A DNA stretch of 64,000 bases. Origin: Bacillus sp. THAF10 (GTDB lineage Bacteria > Bacillota > Bacilli > Bacillales > Bacillaceae_I). The DNA is taken from NCBI RefSeq assembly GCF_009363695.1, contig NZ_CP045403.1, positions 848,001-912,000 on the forward strand. Direction: 5' to 3'. Below the pieces are notes generated by a model. It was given only the letters and a program-made list of their open reading frames with translations, made no database searches and was not told the origin of the DNA. Position numbers and translations under genes: made by a program. Shown here one piece after another: positions 25,309-33,483 of the stretch (position 1 is the first letter of the stretch; every line of letters begins with the position of its first letter).

Positions 25309-25618
25309 AATGTAGAGGTCCATTGATTGCGAGATAAAAAACCATCCCTATTGAAGCACAGCCGAGGGAAAATAAAATAATAAAAAATACTTTACGCCAC
25401 CCTTGTTCTAGGAAGAACACATATATTAGCAAATAATAAACCGCTGCACCTCCAACAAGGGATAAGTAGAACTTGAAAGTTGTGCTTTGGTAGGCAGCAT
25501 TCGTTAGTGCTGTAAGAGCGGTACCTCCAAAGATGAGCAACCCAATCAAGTTCATCACTAGTTTTATACTTCCTTGTTTTTCTACTTGAGTTTCTGTTTG
25601 TTGTAGAGTTGTTTTCAA
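25307..25618 (-). CDS. Small membrane protein (three helices)
   Basis: 103 residues from TTG with GGGGAG seven bases upstream. It has about three membrane helices (19-40, 48-68, 75-98) after a polar N-terminus. Unknown family. It lies 18 bases downstream of a GNAT gene on the same strand, so the two probably form an operon. Confidence 0.65.
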   Translation of the reverse strand: MKTTLQQTETQVEKQGSIKLVMNLIGLLIFGGTALTALTNAAYQSTTFKFYLSLVGGAAVYYLLIYVFFLEQGWRKVFFIILFSLGCASIGMVFYLAINGPLH

Positions 25619-25636
25619 TAGTATCTCCCCTCGCTA

Positions 25637-26170
25637 CTATGTAGTAAATGCACGGGGATACTGTACCACCCCTTGCACATGCTGTAGTGAATTTTTTTGT
25701 AACTCCAGTGCCATAAACAGTTCATCAGGTATGTCAAAAGGAGCTTTTATATTCCACAGGCTAGCAGGCTTAAAGCCAAACTTCGGATAATAATCTTGGT
25801 GCCCTAATACGATAACAGAAGAGTGGCCAAGCTCTTTTGCTCTGTGTAAAGAGGTATGAATCAATCTGCTGCCAATTCCTTGGTGTTGAAACTCTGGTAT
25901 CACAGAAACAGGTGCCATAGCTAGAGATTCAATCTCCTGTTCCACATCTACAATCTTTATTTTTGATAGAAGAATATGGCCGACGATTTCCGAGTTTGGA
26001 GTTACAGCTACCAAGGAAAGTTCTGGGATGAATTCACCTGATTTTCTAATCCTACTCACAAGAAAATGCTCTTGTTTATCGCTAAACTTTTCGTGTGAAA
26101 AAGCTCTTCTTACGACTTCTTCTGTAATGGAATATTCCTTTAAGCGTTCTTGTCTGATTGAGATTTCCAT
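25637..26170 (-). CDS. GNAT-family N-acetyltransferase (YhbS-like)
   Basis: 177 residues. The acetyl-CoA loop is QHQGIGSRLIHTSL (about 95-108), preceded by ESLAMAPVSVIPEF. It continues with YYPKFGFKPA, a feature of the YhbS-type branch. It acetylates an unknown amine in the cytosol. The start ATG follows GGTGGGATG with moderate spacing. First gene of a two-gene minus-strand unit. Confidence 0.85.
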   Translation of the reverse strand: MEISIRQERLKEYSITEEVVRRAFSHEKFSDKQEHFLVSRIRKSGEFIPELSLVAVTPNSEIVGHILLSKIKIVDVEQEIESLAMAPVSVIPEFQHQGIGSRLIHTSLHRAKELGHSSVIVLGHQDYYPKFGFKPASLWNIKAPFDIPDELFMALELQKNSLQHVQGVVQYPRAFTT

Positions 26171-26268
26171 TTAACATCCCACCTATACCCTAATCTGAAA
26201 ATTATACCAAAAATTTCATGGTGAATGAAGGAATAAGATGGTTTTTGTAGAAGAGAGTAAGGAAAAAT

Positions 26269-26568
26269 TTGTTAGATAAGGCAGGGATGATGACCTTGAA
26301 CAAAAGTATCGTTAAATCATTTAGTTTTCCTGTTGGATTTTTTTTGCTAGGATGTTTGCTACTAATTATAAGTGGTAATGGGCATGAGTTTGCCAGCACA
26401 GTCTCAAGACCGGCAAATGCCTCTTCTTGGTCAACATCCAATGAATTAATTCAGGCATTTACTGTTATTCCAATGATCCTAGGTAGTTGTTTCTTACTGT
26501 TATTTGTCATTACCTTTTCCATTTCCTATTTTTTATGGCAAAAAATAAACGTGGAGCGATTACCTTAA
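26269..26568 (+). CDS. Small two-helix membrane protein
   Basis: About 99 residues with hydrophobic segments at 18-36 and 63-88 and a polar loop between them. TTG 26269 has AAGGA six bases upstream; ATG 26287 and ATG 26290 are possible. Unknown function. A terminator hairpin overlaps its last codons. Confidence 0.55.
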   Translation: MLDKAGMMTLNKSIVKSFSFPVGFFLLGCLLLIISGNGHEFASTVSRPANASSWSTSNELIQAFTVIPMILGSCFLLLFVITFSISYFLWQKINVERLP

Positions 26569-26584
26569 GGGAATCGCTCTTTCT
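26554..26584 (+). terminator. Intrinsic terminator overlapping gene end
   Basis: GAGCGATT/AATCGCTC stem with an inner CCTTAAGG palindrome and a TTTC tail. Confidence 0.7.
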
Positions 26585-26607
26585 ATATGTTGATTGGAGT
26601 AATTTTT

Positions 26608-27171
26608 ATGAAAAGATTAGTTATGATGACGGTCGGTAAAACACATAGTGGAAAAACCACCTTTGCGAAAAGGTTGGAGCAAGCGATGACGGATTCGGTG
26701 GTAATGGATCAAGATAATCACGCTGAATTTATTAATAAACATTATAAGAAACTACAGCCCTCATACGGACCAAATACGCTTAAACATGCGATATCAGAGT
26801 TGATTGTTAGCTACACGATTGAACACACAAACGCTCACCTCATTCTTTGCAATGCCAACCGAAGTAGGAAAGGCAGGCAAGCTGTTTTTGAAAAGTTTTT
26901 TCCGAGAGACAAATTTATGCGTGTTATCGTTCATTTTGACATTCGGGATGATGTGCTACTTGAGCGAGTAAGGAATAGTGAGCGAACTACGAATATTTTC
27001 CGAGGACCGTATGTAAGCTTTGAAGAAGTGCTGAAAAGACAACAGGCAGAGGCAGCAGAGGACCCTTTACCAGAGGAAACAGACTATCTGTTTGAGATAA
27101 TGGGAGATGAGTATGAAGCGGTTATCTCTGAAATTGTGGAGTTGGAGAGGAGGTTGGAGAAGGATAAATGA
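26608..27171 (+). CDS. P-loop ATPase/kinase (AAA_33-like)
   Basis: 187 residues with Walker A GKTHSGKTT at about 10-18. VVMDQDNHAEF, a likely substrate-side Asp, is near residue 33, and LILCNANRSRKGR is near residue 82. It resembles small zeta-toxin/polynucleotide-kinase-like phosphotransferases whose substrates are mostly unknown. ATG 26608 has GGAG eight bases upstream. Its stop overlaps the next start (ATGA). Confidence 0.8.
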   Translation: MKRLVMMTVGKTHSGKTTFAKRLEQAMTDSVVMDQDNHAEFINKHYKKLQPSYGPNTLKHAISELIVSYTIEHTNAHLILCNANRSRKGRQAVFEKFFPRDKFMRVIVHFDIRDDVLLERVRNSERTTNIFRGPYVSFEEVLKRQQAEAAEDPLPEETDYLFEIMGDEYEAVISEIVELERRLEKDK

Positions 27172-27521
27172 AAGTGTTTCGATGGATAAGTACATTGCTC
27201 TACATGCATTTACTGAAACACGCCTTACTAAAAGGGAGCAACAAAGGGCTAACAGAAGAAGAGGCTGAACACCTTTCCACAATAAAAAGACAAAATCCAT
27301 TTGGCTTGGTTGTGCTCATACTAGGTGGCGCGTCCTTTACTTTTGGGCCGGTTTCATTAACCATACCTGTAACCACCATTATTTTGTTTCTTATTTCGTT
27401 TGGAACCTTTGATAAAAACAGAGAAGATAATCCGTGGACATTTTACATCGGGTTGGGGTTGAGCTTCATTGGTTTATGGATGAACATAAATGAGATGCTA
27501 CATGAACATCACTTGCGTTAA
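27168..27521 (+). CDS. Small membrane protein coupled to kinase gene
   Basis: 117 residues, ATG overlapping the kinase stop. A short amphipathic N-terminus is followed by three hydrophobic segments between 45 and 108, then a His-rich end (LHEHHLR). No family recognised. Coupled translation ties it to the upstream P-loop protein. Confidence 0.65.
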   Translation: MKVFRWISTLLYMHLLKHALLKGSNKGLTEEEAEHLSTIKRQNPFGLVVLILGGASFTFGPVSLTIPVTTIILFLISFGTFDKNREDNPWTFYIGLGLSFIGLWMNINEMLHEHHLR

Positions 27522-27553
27522 GTATGGTGATGCAAAAAGAAGGAGTCAAAAAC

Positions 27554-27952
27554 ATGAGAAATCGAGCAGCTGTAGTGATTGTAAAAGATGAACAGGTATG
27601 TTTAATAAAAAGAGTGGTAAAGGATTCCGTATATTATGTGTTCCCAGGTGGAGGAATCGAAGAAGGGGAGTCACCAGAAGAAGCGGCAGTCAGAGAGGCG
27701 TATGAGGAGCTAGGACTAAATGTAAAAGTTAAGGAATGTTTAGCAAAGGTTCTATTCCATGGCATCCAATATTATTTTGAAGCTGAAGTATTAGCAGGTA
27801 CCTTTGGAACAGGACATGGTGAGGAGTATCATTCTACGTCTAGTGAGAGAGGTTCGTATACCCCGTGTTGGATAAAACTAGAGGATCTGGCTAATTTGGA
27901 TGTTAGACCAGATAAAATAGTTAGAATATTGCTGAAACTTCCCTCGATATAA
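27554..27952 (+). CDS. Nudix hydrolase
   Basis: 132 residues. The Nudix box is complete: GGGIEEGESPEEAAVREAYE then ELGL (about residues 34-57). ATG 27554 follows AAGGAGTC. Nudix enzymes cleave nucleoside diphosphates linked to another group; the substrate is not evident. Contrast with the broken Nudix gene at 34 kb. Confidence 0.9.
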   Translation: MRNRAAVVIVKDEQVCLIKRVVKDSVYYVFPGGGIEEGESPEEAAVREAYEELGLNVKVKECLAKVLFHGIQYYFEAEVLAGTFGTGHGEEYHSTSSERGSYTPCWIKLEDLANLDVRPDKIVRILLKLPSI

Positions 27953-27999
27953 ATCGTAGTATTAAATGAAGAACCATACTATGTAAAGGGGGAGTTCAA

Positions 28000-28200
28000 A
28001 TGATCTGGCTTTACGTGATAATTCCGATTTTAATCCTAATCATTATTGCTGTTATAACCGAAAAGAAGAATAAGGGCTGGAATTCTCCACTTGATGCAAA
28101 TAAAGGGAACCATAACATGGAAGCAGAAACGAACATGTATCAGCTAAACAACCAGCAATATGGTGATAGTGGTGGAGGAGACAGTGGTAGCCTGAATTAA
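28000..28200 (+). CDS. Small single-helix membrane peptide
   Basis: 66 residues. One strongly hydrophobic helix (residues 2-21), a basic stop-transfer (EKKNKG) and a polar tail rich in Asn, Gln, Ser and Gly (GDSGGGDSGSLN). AAGGGGGAG precedes the ATG. Unknown. It sits 12 bases before the kinase gene and may be co-expressed with it. Confidence 0.6.
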   Translation: MIWLYVIIPILILIIIAVITEKKNKGWNSPLDANKGNHNMEAETNMYQLNNQQYGDSGGGDSGSLN

Positions 28201-28212
28201 GGAGAATCAAAT

Positions 28213-28944
28213 ATGAAGCTTGGAACCCCTTTTGCAGCAGGTAATACTGCGAATATTTATTTGAAAAATAATACTGCGATTAAAATTTATCATAACCATA
28301 TTCCTGAAACAGCATCTTCCTATGAAGCTAGTAAACAAATGGCTGCTTATGAATGTGGTCTGTCTGTTCCAAAAATTTTAGAGGTCATCGACAATGCTTT
28401 GGTAATGGAATATGTGAACGGACAAACAGTGGGACAGCTTGCACTGGCGGACATGAATCAGGCAAGTTATTATTTGGAGTTATCGGTAAATGTGCAAAGG
28501 GAGATTCATCATAAGAATCCAAATAACTTGGAATCTATGAAAGATAAACTACAGCGGCAAATTGCCATGGCAGACAGTCTTGATTCAGTTACTAAGTCCA
28601 AGCTAATAGCTAAGCTGTCAACGATGACCTATAAGCCTAAGCTTTGTCATGGTGATTTTCATTTACATAATCTAATTAAATCGAAAGAACGTATCTACAT
28701 AATCGATTGGGTGGACGCAACCTTAGGAGATATCCGTGCAGATGTGTATCGTTCCTATCTTTTATATTCACAGGTTTCCGTAGACTTGGCGGAGATGTAT
28801 ATTAGCCTTTACTGCCAGAAGAGCGGACTAACAAAAGAAGCTATCTTTGAATGGGCACCAATAATTGCAGCGGCAAGGTTGGCAGAGAACGTGCAGACGG
28901 AGAGTCAGGAACGTCTATTGAGCATTGTGCAGGAAAATTGTTAG
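28213..28944 (+). CDS. Aminoglycoside phosphotransferase-like kinase
   Basis: 243 residues of the APH/choline-kinase fold. The catalytic loop is HGDFHLHNLI (about 153), and the metal-binding stretch is YIIDWVDATLGD (about 170). A nucleotide-binding lysine is in IKIYH near the start. Such proteins phosphorylate small alcohols or antibiotics; no specificity can be read. AAGGAG upstream of ATG. Confidence 0.85.
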   Translation: MKLGTPFAAGNTANIYLKNNTAIKIYHNHIPETASSYEASKQMAAYECGLSVPKILEVIDNALVMEYVNGQTVGQLALADMNQASYYLELSVNVQREIHHKNPNNLESMKDKLQRQIAMADSLDSVTKSKLIAKLSTMTYKPKLCHGDFHLHNLIKSKERIYIIDWVDATLGDIRADVYRSYLLYSQVSVDLAEMYISLYCQKSGLTKEAIFEWAPIIAAARLAENVQTESQERLLSIVQENC

Positions 28945-28978
28945 AGAGAATGCACAAGCAGTATGGAAGGGGAGCATT

Positions 28979-29143
28979 ATGTTTAAGATTTTTGGTTTTG
29001 TCATTATCTTTGCGATAGTGTTCCTGCTTGTCACACTAAATATGGGAGAGCAAATGGGACAGAAATCAGTACTACAGATGGGGTTTAGCCTTGTTATTGG
29101 AATTCTCCTTTGGGTAGCGATGAGGGTGACGGATAAAAGTTAA
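28979..29143 (+). CDS. Very small membrane protein
   Basis: 54 residues from ATG with AAGGGGAG upstream. It has two hydrophobic segments (3-19 and 32-48) with a short polar link. It follows the kinase gene by 34 bases. Unknown function. Confidence 0.55.
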   Translation: MFKIFGFVIIFAIVFLLVTLNMGEQMGQKSVLQMGFSLVIGILLWVAMRVTDKS

Positions 29144-29227
29144 ACCTGAATTTTTGATGATTATGTATCAATAATACCTTCTATGGCTATTATCTGAGAC
29201 ATTATTTACTTCTAGCAGTGAAAAGAG

Positions 29228-29482
29228 GTCTTAAGAAGGTCCATCACGGACAAAATTTGCGCTGAGTGGTGAAAAGAGGTCTTGAAGAGTCCAATCACGG
29301 ACAAAATTTGCGCTGAGTGGTGAAAAGAGGTCTTGAAGAGTCCAATCACGGACAAGATTTGCGCTCAGCGGTGAAAAGAGGTCTTGAAGAGTCCAAACAC
29401 GGACAAAATTTGTGCTGAGTGATAAAAATAGGTCTTGAAGAGTCCAAACACGGACAAAATTTGCGCTGAGTGATGAAATAAG
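29228..29482. repeat. Intergenic array, five units of 51 bp
   Basis: Units begin with GTCTTGAAGAGTCC-like sequence at 29228, 29279, 29330, 29381 and 29432 and are about 85-95 percent alike. A partial sixth unit follows. The unit holds CACGGACAAAATTTGCGCTG, whose reverse strand gives the GCGCAAAT core of the other arrays. Because 51 is a multiple of three, a minus-strand reading frame stays open, but it has no ribosome site and only repeats 17 residues. I treat it as non-coding. Confidence 0.9.
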
Positions 29483-29517
29483 GCCTTGAGGGCGTCGATT
29501 AAGTGTTAATTTCCCCG

Positions 29518-29546
29518 TCATAAAAGGGGACGAAAATGTCCCCCTT
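29518..29546 (-). terminator. Intrinsic terminator (minus strand)
   Basis: On the minus strand, GGGGAC/GTCCCC with a 6-base loop then TTTTA, ten bases after the DUF4188 stop. Confidence 0.7.
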
Positions 29547-29555
29547 AACATATCC

Positions 29556-30035
29556 TCATAAGGTCTTCTTCAACCGTTTCTCTGCAGTTTTCGTGGCAGA
29601 AGTAATTGGAACGGTACCAAGTGCTCTTCCAAGCCCAAACTTCGGCATGTTGCCATAAATTGTTTCATAGTTTCCACCAGCCACGATATAGGTTTCATGA
29701 TAAATTCCGACAGCATCGTTATTTCCTACCTTTTGGTTAAAATCAGCCCATGCCTTTAAGTGTTTGTGGCCTTTTGCATAAGCAAGCAGATGTTCCTCGG
29801 ATTGCCAATATTGAATCAACAATGAAGTGCGGGGTCTCAAGAAGTTTTCCATCGAAAGGCAGCCTAGCTCTTTGTTCTTATAAAGCTCTTTGATCATAGG
29901 CGGCATGGCGAGAAGCACAGGCAGCCATTTGTGAACAGCCCACCACTTGTTTATTCTCATTCCAATGATGAATACAACAAGGTCTTCTTTGTTTTCCTTT
30001 AACGTATAGCGTCCTGGAAAAACCGTTTCCCCCAT
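29556..30035 (-). CDS. DUF4188-family protein
   Basis: 159 residues. The N-terminal VVFIIGMRINKWWAVHKWLP and the central SLLIQYWQSEEHLLAYAKG mark the DUF4188 family, distant ferredoxin-like-fold monooxygenase relatives. It overlaps the stop of the PadR regulator gene by one base, so the two form one operon. Members are often found with PadR repressors that sense phenolic or toxic compounds; the substrate is unknown. Confidence 0.85.
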   Translation of the reverse strand: MGETVFPGRYTLKENKEDLVVFIIGMRINKWWAVHKWLPVLLAMPPMIKELYKNKELGCLSMENFLRPRTSLLIQYWQSEEHLLAYAKGHKHLKAWADFNQKVGNNDAVGIYHETYIVAGGNYETIYGNMPKFGLGRALGTVPITSATKTAEKRLKKTL

Positions 30036-30583
30036 TATTCTTCCTCCTTTAGCTTCCTTATTGTTTCCTCACACCACTTCATGGCTGCTTCTGTAGTAGC
30101 TATCCCATAATCTAAAGTGATAATCCAATAGATGGCATCGACATGATCTTTGTGGTGTTCACTTAAATTATGTTTAATTGTCTCGTATGTTTGGTAACGG
30201 GCCGTTAGTTTTTCTTTGTACTTAGAGACATTTTCAATAGTGTTTCTTCTGTCTTGGTGACGACTAAAAAACAACTTTAGTAAAAGCTCATTTTTGATTG
30301 TTTCAAGTTCTTCTACCGGTTTCTCCAACCAATCACGTAAAGCAATTTCTCCAGCTTTGGTGATTTTATATTCCTTCTTATCTGGTTTTCCTTCTTGAAT
30401 GGTATGACTGACAGAAGCGTAGCCCTTATCGACAAGCTGTTTTAAAAGGGGATAAATTTGTCCGTAGCTAATTTTCCAAAAGTGATTTAAGCTGCCGTCC
30501 ATCATTTGTTTAATGGTATATCCTGTGTTGCAGCCAGTAGTAAGAAGACCAAGGATTGCATATTGTGTATTTTCCTTAGACAT
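30035..30583 (-). CDS. PadR-family transcriptional regulator
   Basis: 182 residues. The winged-helix N-terminal domain has YAILGLLTTGCNTGYTIKQ and FWKISYGQIYPLLKQLVDKG. The C-terminal Vir-like dimerisation region runs from about residue 95. It is first in an operon with DUF4188 and very probably represses it through the AT-rich palindrome upstream. Confidence 0.92.
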   Translation of the reverse strand: MSKENTQYAILGLLTTGCNTGYTIKQMMDGSLNHFWKISYGQIYPLLKQLVDKGYASVSHTIQEGKPDKKEYKITKAGEIALRDWLEKPVEELETIKNELLLKLFFSRHQDRRNTIENVSKYKEKLTARYQTYETIKHNLSEHHKDHVDAIYWIITLDYGIATTEAAMKWCEETIRKLKEEE

Positions 30584-30606
30584 GAAAGCACCTACTTATA
30601 TCTTTT

Positions 30607-30631
30607 TGATATATATCATTATGATATATCA
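30607..30631. promoter_or_regulatory. Palindromic operator for PadR operon
   Basis: TGATATAT and ATATATCA half-sites form a near-perfect inverted repeat over 25 bases, about 25 bases upstream of the padR start. PadR proteins bind AT-rich dyads of this kind; assignment is by position. Confidence 0.6.
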
Positions 30632-30848
30632 AGCAACCGAAGTCAATATTTTCTGATTCTTCTAGGAATATTCGCCCTTTAGTTTATTAAAATATTGTAT
30701 TCTACAATTGTGCTTCCAGAATTACATAGAATTTTTAAATGAAGGAGTGGATTTTCAAGTAATCTAGTAATCTATTAATCTCCTAAATGTAAAAGTAGTC
30801 GCTGCTGTTTTTTATTGAAAAATAATTGTGGTTGGGAGAGATGTTTGC

Positions 30849-31571
30849 ATGATCAAAATGTATCGTGGTTTTTTGGTATTCAGTTTTACGCTTATGCTTG
30901 GAATGGTATTGTCATTAGTTTCTGCTGAAGAAGTGTCCGCTTATAACTGGACGAGAACATTAAGTGAAGGATCAAGCGGTGCCGATGTTAGGGAGTTGCA
31001 GATTCGTGTTGCTGGATGGGCTGCAGATTCCCCACAACAAACAGTGGTGTCTGTGGATGGTGAGTTTGGACCTGGAACAAAGGCAGCAGTTATCAGATTT
31101 CAACGGGCTTACGGACTTTCAGCAGATGGCGTAGTAGGTCCACAAACACAAGCAAAATTAAACGACTTGGAATCAGCAAATGGTACGAAACATTTTAGCT
31201 ATAGTGAATTTTATTCTAAAGATGGCAGTCAGTTTAATGGAGGCAATGTCTCTGCAGCGACTGTTAAAGAAAATGTTCGTCGCACGATGTACAAGCTTGA
31301 GGCAGTTCGTGTAAAGCTCGGGAATCGTGCCATCAACATTAATTCTGGGTTTAGAAGCATCTCTCACAACCGCAATGTTGGCGGAACATCAAATAGTCAG
31401 CATACTTACGGAATTGCAGCCGATATCAGTGTGTCCGGTGTGAGCAATAATACCGTGCAAAATGCAGCAAAAAGCTCAGGATTCAGCGGCATTTACAGTG
31501 AAGGCAGCTTCACGCACATGGACAGTCGTGTAGAATACGCATACGGAGCACAGTTCTGGTGGTGGGACTAA
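30849..31571 (+). CDS. Peptidoglycan-binding zinc D-Ala-D-Ala carboxypeptidase (M15-like)
   Basis: About 240 residues. A signal peptide ends near residue 30. A peptidoglycan-binding domain follows (about 37-100: GSSGADVRELQIRVAGW, DGEFGPGTKAAVIRFQ, GVVGPQTQAKL). The C-terminal Zn peptidase has SGFRSISHN, SQHTYGIAADI (His and Asp ligands) and FTHMD (last His), as in the Streptomyces albus G DD-peptidase. It trims stem peptides in the wall. ATG 30849 has GGGAGAG seven bases upstream; GTG 30828 does not. Confidence 0.9.
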   Translation: MIKMYRGFLVFSFTLMLGMVLSLVSAEEVSAYNWTRTLSEGSSGADVRELQIRVAGWAADSPQQTVVSVDGEFGPGTKAAVIRFQRAYGLSADGVVGPQTQAKLNDLESANGTKHFSYSEFYSKDGSQFNGGNVSAATVKENVRRTMYKLEAVRVKLGNRAININSGFRSISHNRNVGGTSNSQHTYGIAADISVSGVSNNTVQNAAKSSGFSGIYSEGSFTHMDSRVEYAYGAQFWWWD

Positions 31572-31594
31572 ATAGATAGATGACAGCTAAATTG

Positions 31595-31630
31595 CACTTT
31601 CACTCATTGTACGAGTGGGAGTGTTTTTTT
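31595..31630 (+). terminator. Intrinsic terminator
   Basis: CACT and CACTC pair with GAGTG and AGTG around a small internal loop, then seven T. The T-run is also part of a target-site duplicate of the adjoining repeat element. Confidence 0.8.
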
Positions 31631-31634
31631 ATGA

Positions 31635-31818
31635 AGTTCTTTTGTAAATGATTGTTGCTATAAACTAGGAAAAAGTCGGCTTTAAGACTTTTTCCAGTCA
31701 TTATTCGAAGAAAAGTTGCTTTATATTTAAAGCTTCCTCCTCGAAAAGAGCACGACAGCAACGTCTATCACGTTTTGCTTAACTATGCGCAGGAGCAACA
31801 AAATTTACGAAAACAGCC
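31635..31818 (-). mobile_element. MITE-like element, 184 bp, copy 1 (inverted relative to the others)
   Basis: Flanked by an exact 8-bp direct repeat TTTTATGA (31627-31634 and 31819-31826). Ends are inverted repeats: AGTTCTTTTGTAAATGATTG inward on the left, and on the right the complement of GGCTGTTTTCGTAAATTTTG. The interior carries AAAAAGTCGGCTTTAAGACT and GCACGACAGCAACG, shared with the copies at 39.5 and 54.2 kb. No coding capacity. It fills most of the 357-base gap between two genes. Confidence 0.85.
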
Positions 31819-31928
31819 TTTTATGAAGACGCTACAAATATCCTCTTGTTAGAAGGACAATTCATCCACTATATGGAATTACTTAAAGTGGAAATGACAA
31901 CTTTAGAATGTTGAAAGGATGAAGATAG

Positions 31929-32906
31929 ATGAAGGCGATGATGGTGACAGACTTTGGAGGAACTGAGTTTCTTAAGCTGAAAGAAATAGATATTCCAAAA
32001 ATTAAGGCTGATGAGGTTTTAATTAGAGTTATAAAGACAAGTGTCAACTATGCAGATATTAAATCTAGGTATGGCAAAAAAGGAACAGCACTGCCATTTA
32101 TCCCGGGTTTGGATGCCACAGGTTACATTGAAGAAACAGGCAAAGATGTGACGAGATTGAAAAAGGGGCAACGGGTTATTGCCTTTCCGAAGAACGGATC
32201 GTATGCAGAATATGTAGTTGCATCTTCCCTCCTTGTATTTCCGATTCCAGATGAACTGGATTTTCTAACCGCAGCAGCTTGTCCCATTGTTTCCTTTTTG
32301 GCACATCGACTGCTCTACAATGTTGCACAAATCAAAGAAGGCGAATCGGTTCTTGTTCATGCTGCGGCAGGTGGAGTGGGGACAACTGCCATTCAACTGG
32401 CAAGGCTTATGGGAGCAGGTAAAATCATTGGAACCGTTGGTAGCTATGAGAAAATAAAGATGGCAGAGGAAAGTGGCGCTGATTATGTGATTTGCTATGA
32501 AGAGGAAGATTTTGCAGAAAAGACGAATGAATGGACAGCTGGTAATGGAGTGGATATTATCCTCGATTCAGTTTCAGGGGAAGTGACAGAAAACAGTATG
32601 AACTGTTTGGCCCCATATGGGAGATTGGTTCATTTCGGAAATTCTAGCGGCAAGGTTGGAGAGATAACAACAGTAGATTTGCATTCAAGCTGCCGATCTG
32701 TATTGGGTTTCAGTCTTGGAACGACGAGAAAGCTTCGCCCGCAGCTCTTACAGGAAACTGCTTCTAAGGTATTGCCTCTTTTAGCTAACAAACAATTGAA
32801 AATGAAAATAGGTCATGAATTTGCACTTGAAGATATTGCCCAAGCACATCTGTTAATGGAAGGTAGGAAGAATAAAGGGAAAATTATTATAAATGTAGGA
32901 GAGTAG
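31929..32906 (+). CDS. Quinone oxidoreductase-like MDR enzyme
   Basis: 325 residues. The N-terminal GroES-like domain has NYADIKSR and PFIPGLDATG. The Rossmann segment is VHAAAGGVGTTAIQLARL (about 141-158), binding NADPH. No catalytic zinc cysteines are seen, which fits zeta-crystallin/QOR reductases acting on quinones or enones. AAAGGATG upstream. A small membrane gene follows after eight bases. Confidence 0.9.
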   Translation: MKAMMVTDFGGTEFLKLKEIDIPKIKADEVLIRVIKTSVNYADIKSRYGKKGTALPFIPGLDATGYIEETGKDVTRLKKGQRVIAFPKNGSYAEYVVASSLLVFPIPDELDFLTAAACPIVSFLAHRLLYNVAQIKEGESVLVHAAAGGVGTTAIQLARLMGAGKIIGTVGSYEKIKMAEESGADYVICYEEEDFAEKTNEWTAGNGVDIILDSVSGEVTENSMNCLAPYGRLVHFGNSSGKVGEITTVDLHSSCRSVLGFSLGTTRKLRPQLLQETASKVLPLLANKQLKMKIGHEFALEDIAQAHLLMEGRKNKGKIIINVGE

Positions 32907-32913
32907 CCAGCCT

Positions 32914-33192
32914 ATGATGTTTGCCATTATTGCTTTATGTTTATCCTTATTACTTGGCGTTTTTTTAAGTCGAATATACAACGAGAAAAAGCTGATTATC
33001 TGGGGTTTAGTAACGATGTTTTCGGTTGCTCCTTTCTTTTCATGGATCATTGCTATTCTTTATGGAACAGAAGTAGAGAATGGTTTTGCTGCAATGGGAA
33101 TTTTGATAGTATTGTTCCCGGTACTGTTTCTAGTGGGAATTGGCATATTATTTGCAGGAATTTATAAAAAGGTGACAGGGGAAAACCTTTAG
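32914..33192 (+). CDS. Small membrane protein
   Basis: 92 residues with three hydrophobic segments (2-20, 28-49, 60-84). The ATG lies eight bases after the reductase stop, with GGAGAG overlapping that stop region. Unknown family; likely co-transcribed with the reductase. Confidence 0.65.
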   Translation: MMFAIIALCLSLLLGVFLSRIYNEKKLIIWGLVTMFSVAPFFSWIIAILYGTEVENGFAAMGILIVLFPVLFLVGIGILFAGIYKKVTGENL

Positions 33193-33223
33193 CGCTGAAA
33201 CTTGTACCAGAAAGGATAAAAAA

Positions 33224-33469
33224 ATGACAAATATAGATAAAAGAAACAGGCTGGACGAATCTCCCTTTAGCTATAGAACATCAAAAGATAGCACCGTTTT
33301 CCTTGAATATGAAGGAAGACAGGTGAAAATTTTAAAGGGAAAAGAAGCCACTAAATTTCTAGAGAAAATGGATTTTGCAACCGGGGAAAAAGAAATGCAG
33401 TTAATCATGGCTAAAGTTACTGGAAACTTTAAGCGTGGGAATGAGCGAAATACAGATAGAAGTCTATAA
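33224..33469 (+). CDS. Conserved small cytosolic protein
   Basis: 81 residues, basic and soluble: NRLDESPFSYRTSKD, VFLEYEGRQVKILKGKEA, QLIMAKVTGNFKRGNE. I recognise the pattern as a conserved bacillar protein without assigned function. AAAGGAT precedes the ATG. Followed 14 bases later by a GNAT gene. Confidence 0.7.
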   Translation: MTNIDKRNRLDESPFSYRTSKDSTVFLEYEGRQVKILKGKEATKFLEKMDFATGEKEMQLIMAKVTGNFKRGNERNTDRSL

Positions 33470-33483
33470 AAAGTGGTGATGGT

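Noticed and set aside
29231..29551. Open minus-strand frame of 106 codons with a 17-residue repeat
   Set aside because: It is created by the 51-bp repeat unit being divisible by three. There is no ribosome site, and the last unit and its terminator-like end are non-coding in character.
31783..31914. A 43-codon open stretch (ending ILLLEGQFIHYMELLK then VEMTTLEC) before the reductase gene, taken at first for a gene remnant
   Set aside because: Most of its 5' part lies inside the MITE. Removing the element and one target duplicate gives no longer frame, and no family is recognised.
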